Source of the DNA: Styela clava
Lineage: Eukaryota; Chordata; Ascidiacea; Stolidobranchia; Styelidae
DNA: 64,000 bases
Assembly (NCBI RefSeq): GCF_964204865.1
Contig: NC_135263.1
Coordinates: 10,213,426 to 10,277,425, forward strand
Reading direction: 5' to 3'
The position numbers and the translations under genes are program-made. The notes below the pieces were generated by a model. The model had not been told where the DNA came from. It did no database searches and was given only the letters and a program-made list of their open reading frames with translations. Positions 51,769-64,000 of the stretch are shown here, in pieces. Numbering within the stretch: position 1 is the stretch's first letter; every line of letters starts with the position of its first letter.

Positions 51769-54700
51769 TATTGATACAGTGATACAATGTAAAAATTCAA
51801 ACACGGAAAACAATGTTACAGTGCGTGATGTTTTGCGATCTCTGTTACACAGTTTCTAATCATTGTAAAATATTTTGAAACAGTCAAGTCCCAAGTAAAA
51901 TACAATCATGATTTTATTGTACAGTATTTAAACAAATAGCAATGGAGTTGGCCGCGTTATCTTCAGCTTATTATAAATATATTATGTTATATGACATAAT
52001 ATCATCTGATCCTGCGATGTTCTCATTTCATGCTCTTGCATTTCATATTTAGTGATCATATATTTTTATGAAAAATTTCAGTCTATCGTCCTGAAAGATA
52101 AAATGAATTGTCATAGAAATGACCAGCATACAGGTTCCTCGTCAGTCGTCAGCCCGTCTAGTTGATTGCAGTAGCATTAGGCCTATCTATCAGATTTCTA
52201 TCTATTGCAGTGTAGCTGCGAACAAATAAGTCGGTCGGGACACACATACTGTTTCGCAGAACGATGGCTGTAACGGTTTACGTGAACTCAACGGTTAATA
52301 CAGGACTGGGTCTTTGACAAGTACATCCTCCGTTTTTGCACGGCACTTTCAAACTAGGCATAATTTTACCGGGAGAGTAGAAACACCCGTGGAAGCTTCT
52401 TGTAGGCCTCATTACTTATCGATCTTGATCGTGTATGTTGTTAGGTTTTTATCTGTTCGTTTGCCTGTTAGATAACGACGATATCTCACGAAAGCAAGAT
52501 TGAATCTGCACCAAATTTTGCATGTGCATTCATCATATCTCGGAACAGAAGCCTATTGATTTTGGAAGATAATTAGCGAGTTATTAATTAATTAGTGATG
52601 GAACACACGGTGTCGCTATGGAGTAATAACTTTCGATCGATAAGTCGTCGGTCTCTGACCGATATTCTCGTTAATATCTTTCACTGTATTGTCCTCTGCC
52701 TAATGTCCTAGACACTATTCTCACTGAAGCCTTTTTCCTTTCGTTTGCCTATCAAAGTTAAATTTTTACCCATTGTATTTTGGCAGCAGAATTCCAACTC
52801 CCTCTTTTTTATTCTAAATTATCCAGTAGGTATTCACACCATGTCAAAATTATTGTATTGTTGCATTCATAATTTAACTAAAATTATTTTAAATTTCGGA
52901 CAGAGCGTTGAAGCTTTGGAAAATACTGTCGCAGTAATCTGAGTCCAACTTAGTTCAATAGCCCGGCGAACGGTCCGTAACCCCAATGCATTTATACGCG
53001 CCCCAAACCTGTCTTGCTGCCTAAGACATACCAGCAATATTCAGCTCTGATATTGTTGTTTCAAATGGTAGTTTAATCTAAGTAAATCTTCAGTTAACAA
53101 ATACAATCCAATAAAGCAACTATACAAGAATGGGGTGCGGTATATAACAATTGGCGTCTATCCAGTCAATAGTTCTACGATTGACAGATAAAGTATTTTA
53201 GCAAATTTACTGTGCGTGGTCCCGGTTTGATGTTCTTGTCGAAGGGACCTTGGTCTTGGCCAATAATAAAAGTCAGTGGACCACTGCATACCAGCGGTGA
53301 TACGCAGGAGCTATATTAGTACCTCCCGAATTTTAAGAGAGGTACCTACTAATATTGATAACTGTATATGGGCCCTACTAACAAATACAGTAAACTTTTA
53401 CGGCACAATTCAGACTTCTGCTAGTGTGACGTGGAACGCAGTTCGGAGAACAAGACAAGATGAAACCTGTCTGAGATAATTCAGATTGAGTTCTGGTATC
53501 TCCACAAAAATGTGGCTCATCATGAGAAGTATAAAATACATTTTCAGTTTATAAAACAAGTTTCACATAGCGTTAACTATTGAAAAAAAAATTAAAAGAT
53601 ATGTGCGTAATTTTAACATCGGTGTAAATACTTACTGATTAGATTTTCATTTGCCTGTGAACATGTGTTTTCATATAGTATTGTGTTATCGCTCAATGTC
53701 TTTTTGCAATAAGTTTGATACTACATAATGATATGTATTCCAGTAAACAGTTCCCGGAAGCATAAGAACTTTCAAGAACACAAAAAAAAGGTTTCATCTT
53801 CATTGTTTGGTCTTATAATACAAATTAATAAAACGTAGTTTCATGGTATTCATCTTGATAAGCAAACAATGGTGCCTGCTGCGTCAACGTTGTCCAGTGG
53901 CAGCAGAAGATACTTTTGCAGCTTGTGCATCAGAATAGTTTTCGTTCAGGGATGGGTTCCTAAAAAAGTTTCTCGTTATGCAACAATTATATGGACAAAT
54001 TTGCATATGTTTGGATTACCTTATTGCTGTGAATTTGAAATTTCATAAAAAAATTCATAAAGAATAAGTTTTTATTTTTATTTTTTATCTACATAGCAAA
54101 TGGTAATCTCTTGGCCACTGGCCTTTGACTTGCTCGCAATACCTCGAAGTCGAGATGAGAGAGGTGAGATAAAGGAGATGTAATTTCTCTCGCTAGAAGT
54201 CACTTTGAATTTTGTTTGCATGACCATGAAATTAATATTCAGGAATGACAAAGTCACTTTGGGAATGACGAAAACCCACCGCGTTGTCATGGGCGATTGT
54301 CAGATACTCTCGTTAGATACCAATTTACAATGGAGATTTACAACTGCTGAATTTCCTAAAAAGTTCCCCTATAATTTCTGTAGTAATTGCAGCACGTAGT
54401 ATCTTTGTGACTTTATTATAAACAAATGGGATTCGAACGAATGGTAAAACGTGTAAACACAGCTTATAAATTGTCGTTTTTTTAAATTAAGGCAAATAAA
54501 ATCTTGTTGAGACACGCAAAGAGTTTTCATTCAAACTTAACTAAATAGATCTGGCTGGAGCGTTTTTCACACATTTTATCGGACTTTGTAACAACAGGTA
54601 GCAAATAAAATAAATCTACAGAGTATTAACGAATCAGGTTTACGCAATAAATGCAAGAATGACGTAGTGAAAAGATAGATAGTATTTCATAGTATGGAAA

Positions 54701-55397
54701 AAGAGGTCTGAATCTACCTCTGAATCAACAAATAGTTAGATGGTTCAGTAGTCACTTTTTTTACACTATCGAAGTACAATGAATTGTCAAAGTGTATTGA
54801 AGTTGCTTCCCAAGTGTCAGTTTCCTTGTCTTGACTGAAAATAAACTAAAAAAACAATATACTGCAAAATCAGTTTGTGGTGCTTTTCTGTTTAAAAATT
54901 AAATTTTGAGACCTCATAAGAGTCATAATATGATGTCATATTCAGTACTTTACACAGGCGAGAAAACCCACTTTTTTAATTTTTAAAGTGGATTATGACG
55001 ACATACCACAATTACAAAATTGCGGTAAAAGGCATTTAAAGTTGGTAATAAATCGACTAAACAAATTAAAAGCTCAAAGCTGCAATGAAAGGTCTTGAAA
55101 AAAAGGTGACGTCATAAGACCCGTTTGTAATCGCGAACGGGATCCATGTCCCCGTTCTCCCGAAGTAAGCTAAGTACCACTGTGTTTAATAGTTAATATA
55201 CCCAAAATTCGTAATCATTCGTTTTCATGTTTCACCGAATAAATATCTCATATAATATATGATATCCTTTCATAATTAAAGATATACAGATAATATGCGC
55301 CACTCATATCTTCCTCTCTTTTATAACTTATTTTTATTTTCCACGACGAGTTAATGCTACTTTATATGATCCCGACGATTTTGCATCAGGTTTCGAT
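51769..55397. other. Intergenic with one dispersed repeat
   Basis: No supported gene. The DR1 repeat lies at 52415-52675. Other open frames (for example 52745-52942, 53276-53479, 54205-54399) show no domain or codon pattern I can recognise. Confidence 0.4.
52415..52675 (+). repeat. Dispersed repeat DR1, copy 2
   Basis: Inverted relative to 24195-24425, sharing the CTCACGAAAGC, TTAGCGAGTTATTAATTAAT and CTGACCGATATTCTCGTT words. Confidence 0.65.
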
Positions 55398-56484
55398 ATG
55401 GCTTCTCACCGTATTTACATTCTAATTGCACTTGTGGTTGGATTGATTTTCAACGTAATTGCATTGGTCACTCCTGGTTGGATTTACGGAAAACGTATTC
55501 AAAAGGCTTGTTCACGATTACATCTGGCAACGCAACTCAGGATGGTGAGTTATCGAATTGCGCTTAACTAATAACATCATTGGAATGTCTGTAAACGTGT
55601 TTTCTGATTCCGATATGTACATCTAAGGTTAAATTAATTGTTAACTTGATCGCTTCAAGTTTTGTGACTTTCAAGTAACCTTCAAGACAAAGTTAACGGT
55701 AAACTGAAACTATCCCAGATGCGGAGTTCGTTTACTCCGCGGTTTGCGTATAAATGATTTTGCCACCAATCCAGGTCGGTTAGGTTAGGTTTGAATGGCA
55801 TTTTTCACTCCCTTACAGTACAGTTAAATCCAGATAAGTAATCTGTCATTTAAGACTTGAGTCGCTACCGTTCCGTTAATGTTTTGCCGTTTTCAGTCAC
55901 TTTTCAATTCTTTATTTCATTCCATTCATTTCAGTGATTAGAGGAAACGCTGAAAAAGTTTGTATTGCCTTCAACTTGATGGCAGATGCGATATCAATCT
56001 CCGGTATTATAGTCGTTATTACATGTGGTCGTAAAAAGAAAGAAAAAGTTTATGAGAAAGTTGGCGCGGCATTGTCAATTATTGCGGGTACGGATACTTA
56101 CTGAAAAATTAAAACATACAAATTTCCTTGCTACGTAAACTTATTCCTTTAATTAATAGGATTTATAAAGTTCAAATGTATGGTGCTTTACACGCTTCTT
56201 TGTACATGTTCCAGATATATAGCCAAACGAGAGGTCATGGTCCACATTCACCATTTCCCAAAAAAGTATAAATAACCAAGTACCGAATATATTTTTATTT
56301 TTTTTCAGGCATCTTTATTATAATCGAAATGGCTACTTACACTGGTCTAAACTCTGACAGTATATCGGTCGGAGGCACCAGTTTAGGATATAGTTTTGTA
56401 TTTGGATGGATTTCGGCAGCTTTTGCCATTTTCTCGGGAGTTGCTAAATTCGTGAAAGACAGGACCGAGGACTATGATTATTAA
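55398..56484 (+). pseudogene. Claudin/PMP22-like four-pass protein, copy 2, 1-bp frameshift
   Basis: Three exons in the family pattern: 55398-55544, 55935-56087 and 56309-56484, with GT-AG introns of 390 and 221 bp. TM1 (LVVGLIFNVIALVTPGWIY), TM2 (FNLMADAISISGIIVVI), TM3 (IIIEMATYTGL) and TM4 (LGYSFVFGWISAAFAIF) are all recognisable, and the C-terminus is longer, ending EDYDY. Exon 1 is 147 bp whereas both paralogues have 148. The loss of one base between WIYGKRIQ and the GLFTITSGNATQDG segment puts the exon 2 splice out of frame. Otherwise splice sites, stop and TM segments are intact, so this is a very young pseudogene, an allelic null or an assembly error. It is most similar to copy 3. Confidence 0.72.
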
Positions 56485-56805
56485 GAGGACACTTGTTGAT
56501 ATGATGAGCTGGCATAATTGCCATTCATAAAACTAGTCGTATGTGGATATGCTAACTCATAACATTTTTTCCCTATCGACGATGGTGGTACTAACATTTT
56601 ATGAAGTAAAGTTATTACAATGAGATTGTTATTCTAACGTTATCTCACCATTTGCAAGCACCTAATATAGTTCAAATAAGTATGATGATTCGCACTGTCT
56701 AAATAAATAAAAATAAATAAATAATAAATAAAATCAAAACTATTGCGTGTGCCGGGGTGCATTGGTTGGGGCCGAAAAACTTTACATATTAGGGTACGAT
56801 TGGGC
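56485..56805. other. Spacer downstream of the copy 2 claudin-like gene
   Basis: Contains an AAATAAATAAATAATAAATA run (about 56,702-56,732), a possible poly-A signal region. No gene. Confidence 0.4.
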
Positions 56806-56813
56806 ACTGGACA

Positions 56814-58005
56814 CAGTGATTTCCCTACACCCCCCCTATAGGGGGTGAACACCCCCCCTAAAATTTCAAACACCCCCCCTAATTTTTAGGTGCGATTCGA
56901 AACTGTAATTCCTGACTCAAGTATAATTGTATTCAAATATAACGACTATGGCATATTTATCAGTGTAGATGAGGGGTTCCAAACCGCAGTCTTGCGGGCC
57001 AATTACGGCCCGCGTGGCAATTTAAAATGGCCCGCCGAACTTGAGTGAAATAGTTTAACCCTTCATGTGGTACCTTTTGAGTTTTAGATAAGTCTATTGT
57101 TACATCATTATCACAGTTTAAGCACGTTTATTTCGTAACAATTGAATTATACCGGTATCCTATGTATACGTGTGGGTATTAGGATTACACACTGCAGTAT
57201 TTTAGATATCAGCCGTATATTAAGAAAGCTTAAAAGATGTCACAAAACGAAAAACTAGGCACTGAAAACAGACGTTTTTAGATGAATGAGAGCGTTTTTA
57301 TTCCTTCATTGAAAAGAATCAAACTTCAGCGACTTGTCTTCTTACCAACAAAATATTTCAGTTCTGAAGGAATACAACATTATGCGCAATTATGATCAGT
57401 TGGCGCGCGTATTTCAAAATTTAATTCATTGCTTAATTCATACAAAAGTCAAACGAACATGTTCAAAAAAATGTGAAATGTGTAACAAAACAAGCCATGA
57501 GTAGCCATTTATACTATGCCAGATTAGCAAGTAACTTCATTAGTCACTATCAGTTGCAAATTACTTGTTGAAACGTAGTAGTATATATTTACGGTTGGAA
57601 GCCGTACTTGTTATCTATTTCCCGGGAATTCTATCAGCTAAATATTATAATTATTGATTTCATTACATAACAAACTGCGATGCTAGGTATGTCTAAAATC
57701 AAGCTCAGAGCCTATTTTGGTGCCTATTTCTCAAAATTTTCTCAGGGCGCTTAAGCGCGCCCTGAACCCCAGCCGTGTCGTCGTGCACTTTTCCTCGCTC
57801 CCCTTTTCTGGCCCTACAATTTCATTCTGCTGTGGATTTTGGCTCGCGTCAATCAACTTGGGGGGCCCCGTGTACATCGTTTCTTAAATACATACCATTT
57901 TTTTAAGAATACTAAAATCCTAGTTTTATCTCTAATAGCAAATTATTTACCACCCCCTAAATTTCGAAACAACCCCCCTAAAAAGAAAAGCTGGGGAACA
58001 TACTG
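56814..58005. mobile_element. hAT-type element (1,192 bp), probably with an inner insertion
   Basis: Perfect 8-bp flanking duplication ACTGGACA (56806-56813; 58006-58013). Ends CAGTGATTTCCC and GGGGAACATACTG. Both ends carry inverted ACCCCCCCTA/TTTAGGGGG words. Near 56972 a GAGGGGTTCCAAACCGCAGT word followed by GCGGGCC resembles another hAT start, so a second element may be nested, but its right end is not defined. The word GTAGTATATATTTACGG occurs here (about 57,577) and just after the 50,708 element. Confidence 0.85.
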
Positions 58006-58013
58006 ACTGGACA

Positions 58014-60189
58014 CCTGGCGAAGACAGTCGCGAGATGAAATAACTGCATTGTAGAACATACCGCTATTCTTGATTAATGATTACCAATACAGTATAAAGC
58101 TTTTAATGTCAAATATTGTTTCGAGCCAAGTCTCCGACACACTATTGCGCCGCCACTTACAGCTTGGGAAGTACTGCACTATACCATTGTCTCTGTCATT
58201 TACCATAAATCATAAGCCGGTTTCTATACGAGGTTGAAAACTTTTGATTGATTATGCCTTATGGGGTCGTCACTCCTCCTTAGCAACATCACAAACGGTT
58301 TGAAAAGCTACCGCGCCTGAAATGCAAAAACACCAAGTATATAAGCGGTGTGGATGAGACTGGCAGGTTGTGACATTTATAAATTTATTTGATCTTGCAC
58401 ATCGTGTAACTGTAATGTACATAGTCGTTCTTACTTTTCGTTTTGTTGTTGCAACTGTAACGAGAAACATTACGACACATTGTAGCTCATGGAAGCAAAT
58501 GTGTAACTGGATGGTCAACAAGGCATTGGGTAATAAATAGACTACATACTAATAATTTGCGGGATTTAGCACGGTCTTGTTGCAAAATTAAAAATAATCA
58601 AATAATCTAAAATTAGGCTTGGTGAAGATTTGATTATTCAGTCTATTATCATTTTAAATTTTATTTTAAACTTTGAATATATACAAGGTATTACTGTACT
58701 ATGTATACCATAACATAGCAGGAATTGCTTGGCATTTTGGTACCGGTGTACTACAAACTACACCATTCGAACTATAGGTAATGCTTGCTATTCCCAAGTT
58801 GTGGTCAATGACTATAGGAAAAACTATAATGTACAACAAAGTGTGATGTCACAAAAATACAATTAAGAAAATATATAATTCTTTTATTTCAACAACCCCA
58901 AATGACATTGTATTACTACGTGCATAATTGAGTTTTAGTTTTTTGAAGACAATATGAATCAAGTTATATAACCTACGTCCTACGCGACAATACAAACAAA
59001 TTACATTTCCATTATATATGTTATGGAAAACTGGATACTTATATACTAATAAAAACGTCAATCATCTTCGCAAAATATACATTATGTCACATAAAAATCA
59101 AGCTAATCTGGGATGGGCTCGTTAATAATTAAAAATATGTTTCTAGTGTTCAAGCGTTGGCTATTTTTATTATTAAGCACAAATATTGGTCATAAATAAC
59201 TTGTTATTCAAAAGCATTATTATGTATGGTCCATGAATGAAAAATTATTTCAGGTCAATATTTTTTGGCCAAGTGCTTTATCTGTTCTCCTAGCTAGACC
59301 AAGAGTGCAAACACACTGCTTTCATGAAATATGACCTTATTCAGTTAACAGGCAGATACAAAAGATATATTTTAACATAGATAATGAGAAAATAATAGCT
59401 AATTTCGATAATTTATAAGCTGCAAAGCGGTAGAGGTCAATAATAATTAATGGCATATTCCTAGTAAAGAACACATGGAAGAAGAAAATTTTTCACAAAA
59501 TTAACACTTTTCTTACTATGGACGAATATATAGGTACGTTATTTGGTACATGCAGTTGCGTAACCCTGGCGTATCCAAACGTCTCTCAAAAAGTTCAGGT
59601 ATTCGCAGCCTTTTTTCTCTCTTGCTACGAACGCGGGAAAAGGCATGGCGTAGTAGTCAATGAATCGTCTAATTCGACATATACTGCGAAGAAAGTAGCG
59701 TCAGCTGCCATTCACTAGACTAGATTATCAACTTATCTAACATGGTCAATGTACGTATTAATCGTAGATGATGTCGAAAAAAATTGTGTTGAGACCGATT
59801 GACGCCACAAACACCTTCTTCTGGTGAAATGACTGAAGGATTTTGAGAGATTCACAATTGTATCTTTGGAATTTGCAAATTTAGTATTTCACCGGACGAC
59901 TTCAAAATGCAACGAATGTAATCAACTCCGCTGTCAATAGTCCCTGTTGCCACTCCCAGAAGCGGAATTCAATAGCTGAGGGTACGGACGCCCGTATCGA
60001 AATATAATATAAATAATGATATCATATAAATAATATTTGAGTAGCTCTGATTTGCATAAAATTTCTATATATATATCATAACGGATATCCCAATATATCT
60101 TTTTGTAATAAAACTTGTTTAAAAAATGGAAATGTTCGTAATGGCAGTATGGCGTAATTGTGCGGTTGTGCTTGTAGTTAATGGCCACC
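58014..60189. other. Intergenic, no gene seen
   Basis: Many short frames but none with a domain. AT-rich throughout. Confidence 0.4.
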
Positions 60190-60563
60190 CTGGTACGAGA
60201 CGTCACATTTATGTCATAAATAATATAACATGTATGAATTGTATGCTATTTCCGCATTAATAATTATTCAAATCGTTTGGGTTCTTCGCGTTAAGTTCTT
60301 CTAAGATGGTATATTCGGGTAGTACACGAAATCATAGTTTATTTGCTAGAGTACAACTGCTGAATTGTTCAGAACACTATATTTAACCATGAAAAGTTAC
60401 AATTCTGGTACGAGACGTCACATTTATGTCATAAATAATATAACATGTATGAATTGTATGCTATTTCCGCATTAATAATTATTCAAATCGTTTGGATTCT
60501 TCGCGTTAAGTTCTTCTAAGATGGTATATTCGGGTAGTACACGAAATCATAGTTTATTTGCTA
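60190..60563 (+). repeat. Near-perfect direct repeat, 159 bp, period 215
   Basis: 60190-60348 and 60405-60563 differ by one noticed substitution (GTTTGGGTTC against GTTTGGATTC), with 56 bp of unrelated sequence between. No coding content; a recent local duplication. Confidence 0.93.
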
Positions 60564-61454
60564 AGCATTAACCTATCCCACCACGTAATCCAAACGGGTT
60601 GCCAAGGGCGTTCCCTCATATATTGTTGTTCGATACTGACAAGCAATAAAGACTTCATTCTGAAATCTGTTCCTGGTGGCAACCGTGAGCACGTATGCAA
60701 CGGTTGAACAAGTGTTGGAAATGCTTACAAGCGATGTCTCAATATTCATATGACTCTACAATTTATATTATAGGCTACTCCTGTAGTGTGTATTATATAT
60801 TCAAAATTGGTCGTCGTATTGCTGTTGTGGTTGTCGAAAACTTAAATATTGTAACTTTTTTGAACCTGAGTAATTTGATTTTAATGGGGAGTGAAACACC
60901 TAAGTTTTCGATGAGAAATGTCACGTTTTTCTACGCATTCTAGCAAGATTTCTAACAACAGATAGAAAAATTATCAGTGCGACTTAGTAGATTTAGCAGT
61001 ATAAATTTGGAATCATGCCGGATATCACAATATGATATAGTGATTAGATAGTTTGTATACCAGTGTGGCTGTGTATGGACATTAACGACTAATTGGATAA
61101 AAGCTATAGTCACTTCAGTGGTAAGGTAAAGATCACTATCTCGGTATGAAAAATTGGTTGAAAAGGTTGCGTTTTAAATCGGGAAATAAGTGGGTCGTCT
61201 CGGAGTCACTTCGTTTGTGTAAGTTGCTACATCTCCGCACTAATTGAAGCAAAATTATGCAAATAATATACTGGAAAATCAGTTTATTTCGATACTCCCG
61301 TCATTTCTGGATGTTACGTGCAAATCACCATCAATGAGATGAATCATGTTTTTTTTCAAAAATACTTTTCTATTAAATGATGTTGCTAAACTGATATAAT
61401 TCAGATCATTCTATAATTTAAAATCCAGTGCAATAGATATCATCAAGTTCCAGT
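60564..61454. other. Upstream region of the copy 3 claudin-like gene
   Basis: No exon is supported. The promoter probably lies here, but no motif was assigned. Confidence 0.35.
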
Positions 61455-62571
61455 ATGGGCTTTCTTCGCATTGGCAGTGGAGGCGGACTTGCGATCGGAT
61501 TGATTTTCAACGTAATTGCATTGTCAACTCCTGGTTGGATTTACACAAATACATATTCGGTAGGCTTGTTCGCGCTAAAGACTGGGGACGTAACTACGGA
61601 TGGTAATTTAATAAAATATTTTAACAAAATTTTAAAATAATTAGGTTTCAAAAATCAAATTCTGCTCTTGATATAAAAAGGCAAATCGCTATGAGTAAAT
61701 TGTGACTTGAGTCTGATATATTTCAGTAGCTCTTGCGGTTCAATTTTTTTCTATTCAATTCAGTGATTAAAGGAGACGCTGAGAAAGTTTGTATCGCCTT
61801 CAACGTGATGGGAGATGTGATATTATTGTGTGGTGCAATAGCTGCTTTGATAGCTGGAGGTAAAGAGGGAAAAGAAGTTATTGGAAAAGTTGGAGGAGTA
61901 TTGTCCATTCTTGCAGGTGTGAATACTTTTTATGAGTTTAAATCACTCGAAATTTAGTCCAAATTGACACTACGTGACGTTATATAAACCAAGCCTGTGT
62001 ATTCATTATCCAATATCCAAACTAGGACGGATAGGCTTTACATAATCATCCCAGATGAGAGGAGAACCGATGCGACGGCGAACCATGGCTTCTCGTCCAA
62101 ATCAATTACAAATCCATGTCGAGTATGGGGTTAGTTAGCCAGTTATTTGTTTCTGATACATGGACTTGATTGGGGAGGAAGCCGTAACCGAACAGCGGTT
62201 ACGTGAACCACCATACGGTGGAGAGAAGTCCTACATCCTCTGTTACATAATTACCCCCACGAGAATTGAATCTGCGAACCCACGCAGAGGAATCAGAGGT
62301 GCGTGGAGAACGTATTCCTAACGCTCAGCACAATGCGGCACACCGCCGAGTCGAGGATGCTCCACATGAAAATATGTAAATGAACGAGAAATATAATCTA
62401 AACCCATTTTTTTCAGGTATATTCATTATGATCGGAATGGCTACTTACACCGGTTTAAAATCTGGAGTAGTATCGATTCCATCCGTCGACTGGGGATATA
62501 GTTTTGCATTCGGATGGGTTTCGTTTTGTTTGGCAATTATCGGGGGAATTGTTGCATTTGTTGGAAAATAA
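61455..62571 (+). CDS. Claudin/PMP22-like four-pass membrane protein, copy 3
   Basis: Exons 61455-61602, 61764-61916 and 62417-62571 join in phase 1 to 151 codons; introns are 161 and 500 bp. TM1 is about residues 9-26 (GLAIGLIFNVIALSTP), followed by GWIY and GLFAL in a short first loop. TM2 is about 59-81 (VMGDVILLCGAIAALIAG), TM3 about 93-113 (ILAGIFIMIGMATYTGL) and TM4 about 127-150 (GYSFAFGWVSFCLAIIGGIV). Exon sizes match copy 1 almost exactly (148, 156 or 153, 155). As in copy 1, claudin-family topology and the loop-1 Trp are present, but the paired loop cysteines are not. Intron 2 holds a SINE. AATAAA lies 16 bp after the stop (62587). Function is inferred only: cell-contact or small channel-like membrane protein. 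Confidence 0.78.
62028..62355 (-). mobile_element. tRNA-Leu/Ser-like SINE, most complete copy, in an intron
   Basis: On the minus strand the head reads GTGCTGAGCGTTAGGAATAC (box A region, like TGGCCGAGCGGTTAAGGCG of leucine tRNAs), then a variable-arm-like stretch and a box B GGGTTCGCAGATTCAATTC. The body is shared with 36,200 and 6,482, and the tail is TATGTAAAGCCTATCC. It lies in intron 2 of the 61455 gene, in antisense orientation. Confidence 0.75.
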
Positions 62572-62586
62572 GCACTACGAAAAAAT

Positions 62587-62592
62587 AATAAA
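62587..62592 (+). terminator. Poly-A signal AATAAA for claudin-like copy 3
   Basis: Canonical hexamer 16 bp after the TAA stop. Confidence 0.55.
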
Positions 62593-64000
62593 ATTTTAAT
62601 TCAGTTAATTCAATGCTTGTGGTTGTAGCAATTTCCTGCTCTGAAGTTATTCTCATACTTTGCGTGCATATAGAGTAATTCAAAGATATATGATGCAACA
62701 GAATTCAGTTGTTGTTGTTATGAAAATCCACTTTCTCCACAACTAATACACATATCGATTTTTAATCCCCCATAATGGAAGAAGTTCTTAGAAGATCATT
62801 ATATTCGTCGAGACCTTTGAGTTAGTGTATTTTGCCCAAAATGTTTGCACATATTATGCCACCACGTGGCATTGCTATAGGCTAGTCCGTCATCTTATCG
62901 ACAAACCCTCTGTTCTAAAACTATACCACGAATTCAGTTGTGAGTCTGTTTGAAGCATTTAAATGATCAGACAACTGATTTTTATTTTTGTAGGTCGCAT
63001 AAACTACTGATGTAATGTGGTTGGTTATTTGGATTTCATGCACGTATATTTATTTTAGTATTTTTTGTATCTTCTTGGCTACTAGATCATGTTTAAATAA
63101 AATTAGGACTGTGGTATGCAACCAAGTGGATTCTCAAATCGATGCGATAAGGGTGCAAAAGTTACTTATTACGCCCCTACGTGTAGTTTCTGAGTACCAC
63201 ACGAGGGTAGTCGCAAGTAGAAAGATATTCATTGTTTTTATTCCTCTTCGCATATACAGGATTATGGAAAGAATACAGATCTATCTTTGTTTTAGGCTTC
63301 TATTTCTTCGATATCACGGAAGTAAAGTATCTGTACAATTGATATCTTATAATATATAGTATACCATAATGCACTGTACAAATAAAAAATTTTTTTTACG
63401 ATATTTAGTAGATTTAAAAGGCAAGTCAACTATCCTAAAGAGCAAAGATCAAGCTCGGGATTGATATTCTTTCGAAGGTGAAATTTTCGTGGCGAGACAT
63501 CAATGTCTTGACCGACCCTCGTCTTAGCTCCACAAGTATTTCAACTTTGGGCTTTGATAGAATTACGCGATGAACGCGACGCATCTCCTCGTGTGCAAGC
63601 AGGATGCAATTTGAATCGTTCGTTACCTGTTATCTTGATAAACACATAAAGCACCGACATGAATTTACAAGTCAAATGAGCCAATGTTTAATTTACGGTC
63701 TCGAATATGAGTAAGTCACCCAACACGGCTTACCACCGGTTAATATGTAACAAATAATAACGATTACCGTATTATCCCACCGGAAAATTATTCGTCTAAC
63801 AATGTATTGGTGTATTTTAACTGTGGAAACAACATAAAAGAACTTAGATCGTGTGTACCCGAAGAAAGTGTGACAGCACATTTGTACCCGTACGCAACCT
63901 TCCGTAAACTGGACCCATGACATTTGATTTGCACCCACAGACTTTAGCACTCTCATAATATTTGAACCCGCGGGAATTCGTCTATGGACATCTGCACCAA
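62593..64000. other. Intergenic, no gene seen
   Basis: AT-rich with short frames only. The frames at 63015-63359 and 63693-63956 show no recognisable domain. Confidence 0.4.

Noticed and set aside
56972-57590. A second hAT nested in the 56814-58005 element
   Set aside because: A hAT-like start is visible but no matching right end or duplication could be located, so it is not listed as its own feature.

Overview
The window is animal nuclear DNA. It is AT-rich, its spliced genes have standard GT-AG introns, its conserved proteins are metazoan types (VCP/p97, an ATRX/XNP-type helicase, GON4L, RNase H1, claudin-like four-pass proteins, a CUB-domain receptor), and it carries many hAT and mariner elements and tRNA-derived SINEs. 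I infer an invertebrate, plausibly a deuterostome such as a tunicate. The species cannot be fixed from the sequence alone.

Layout. Positions 1-20,000 contain no intact host gene that I can support. This part is built from transposon debris: a fold-back mariner (1,817-2,781), a 5'-truncated non-LTR reverse transcriptase (3,478-4,062), a decayed THAP plus YqaJ-exonuclease-like gene or element with an inverted second THAP head (4,306-7,269), a nest of hAT elements with readable 8-bp target duplications (9,247-13,164), a palindromic element split by another hAT-like element (16,905-17,660), and three tandem copies of a retrotransposon zinc-knuckle segment (18,149-19,690). Positions 20,308-35,478 hold four long, apparently intronless conserved genes. 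GON4L-like and RNase H1 lie head-to-tail on +, only 121 bp apart. VCP/p97 and an ADD-less ATRX/XNP helicase lie on -. Positions 36,000-41,800 are again repeats. Positions 41,863-62,571 form a region of spliced membrane-protein genes: a 152-aa claudin-like gene (-), a seven-exon CUB-ectodomain receptor with a tyrosine-motif tail (+), a broken SAM-methyltransferase copy, a second claudin-like copy with a 1-bp frameshift (+), and a third intact claudin-like gene (+). The last 1.4 kb shows no gene.

How the genes fit together. The 20-35 kb block is nuclear housekeeping: transcription and chromatin (GON4L, ATRX), R-loop and primer RNA removal (RNase H1), and protein segregation (VCP). The short GON4L-RNase H1 spacing and the 3' splice acceptors just before their start codons suggest a polycistronic, trans-spliced pair. 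This is inference. The 41-63 kb block is cell-surface biology. The receptor, with a CUB-like ectodomain and four spaced phosphotyrosine-type motifs, is the best candidate for an undescribed signalling protein.
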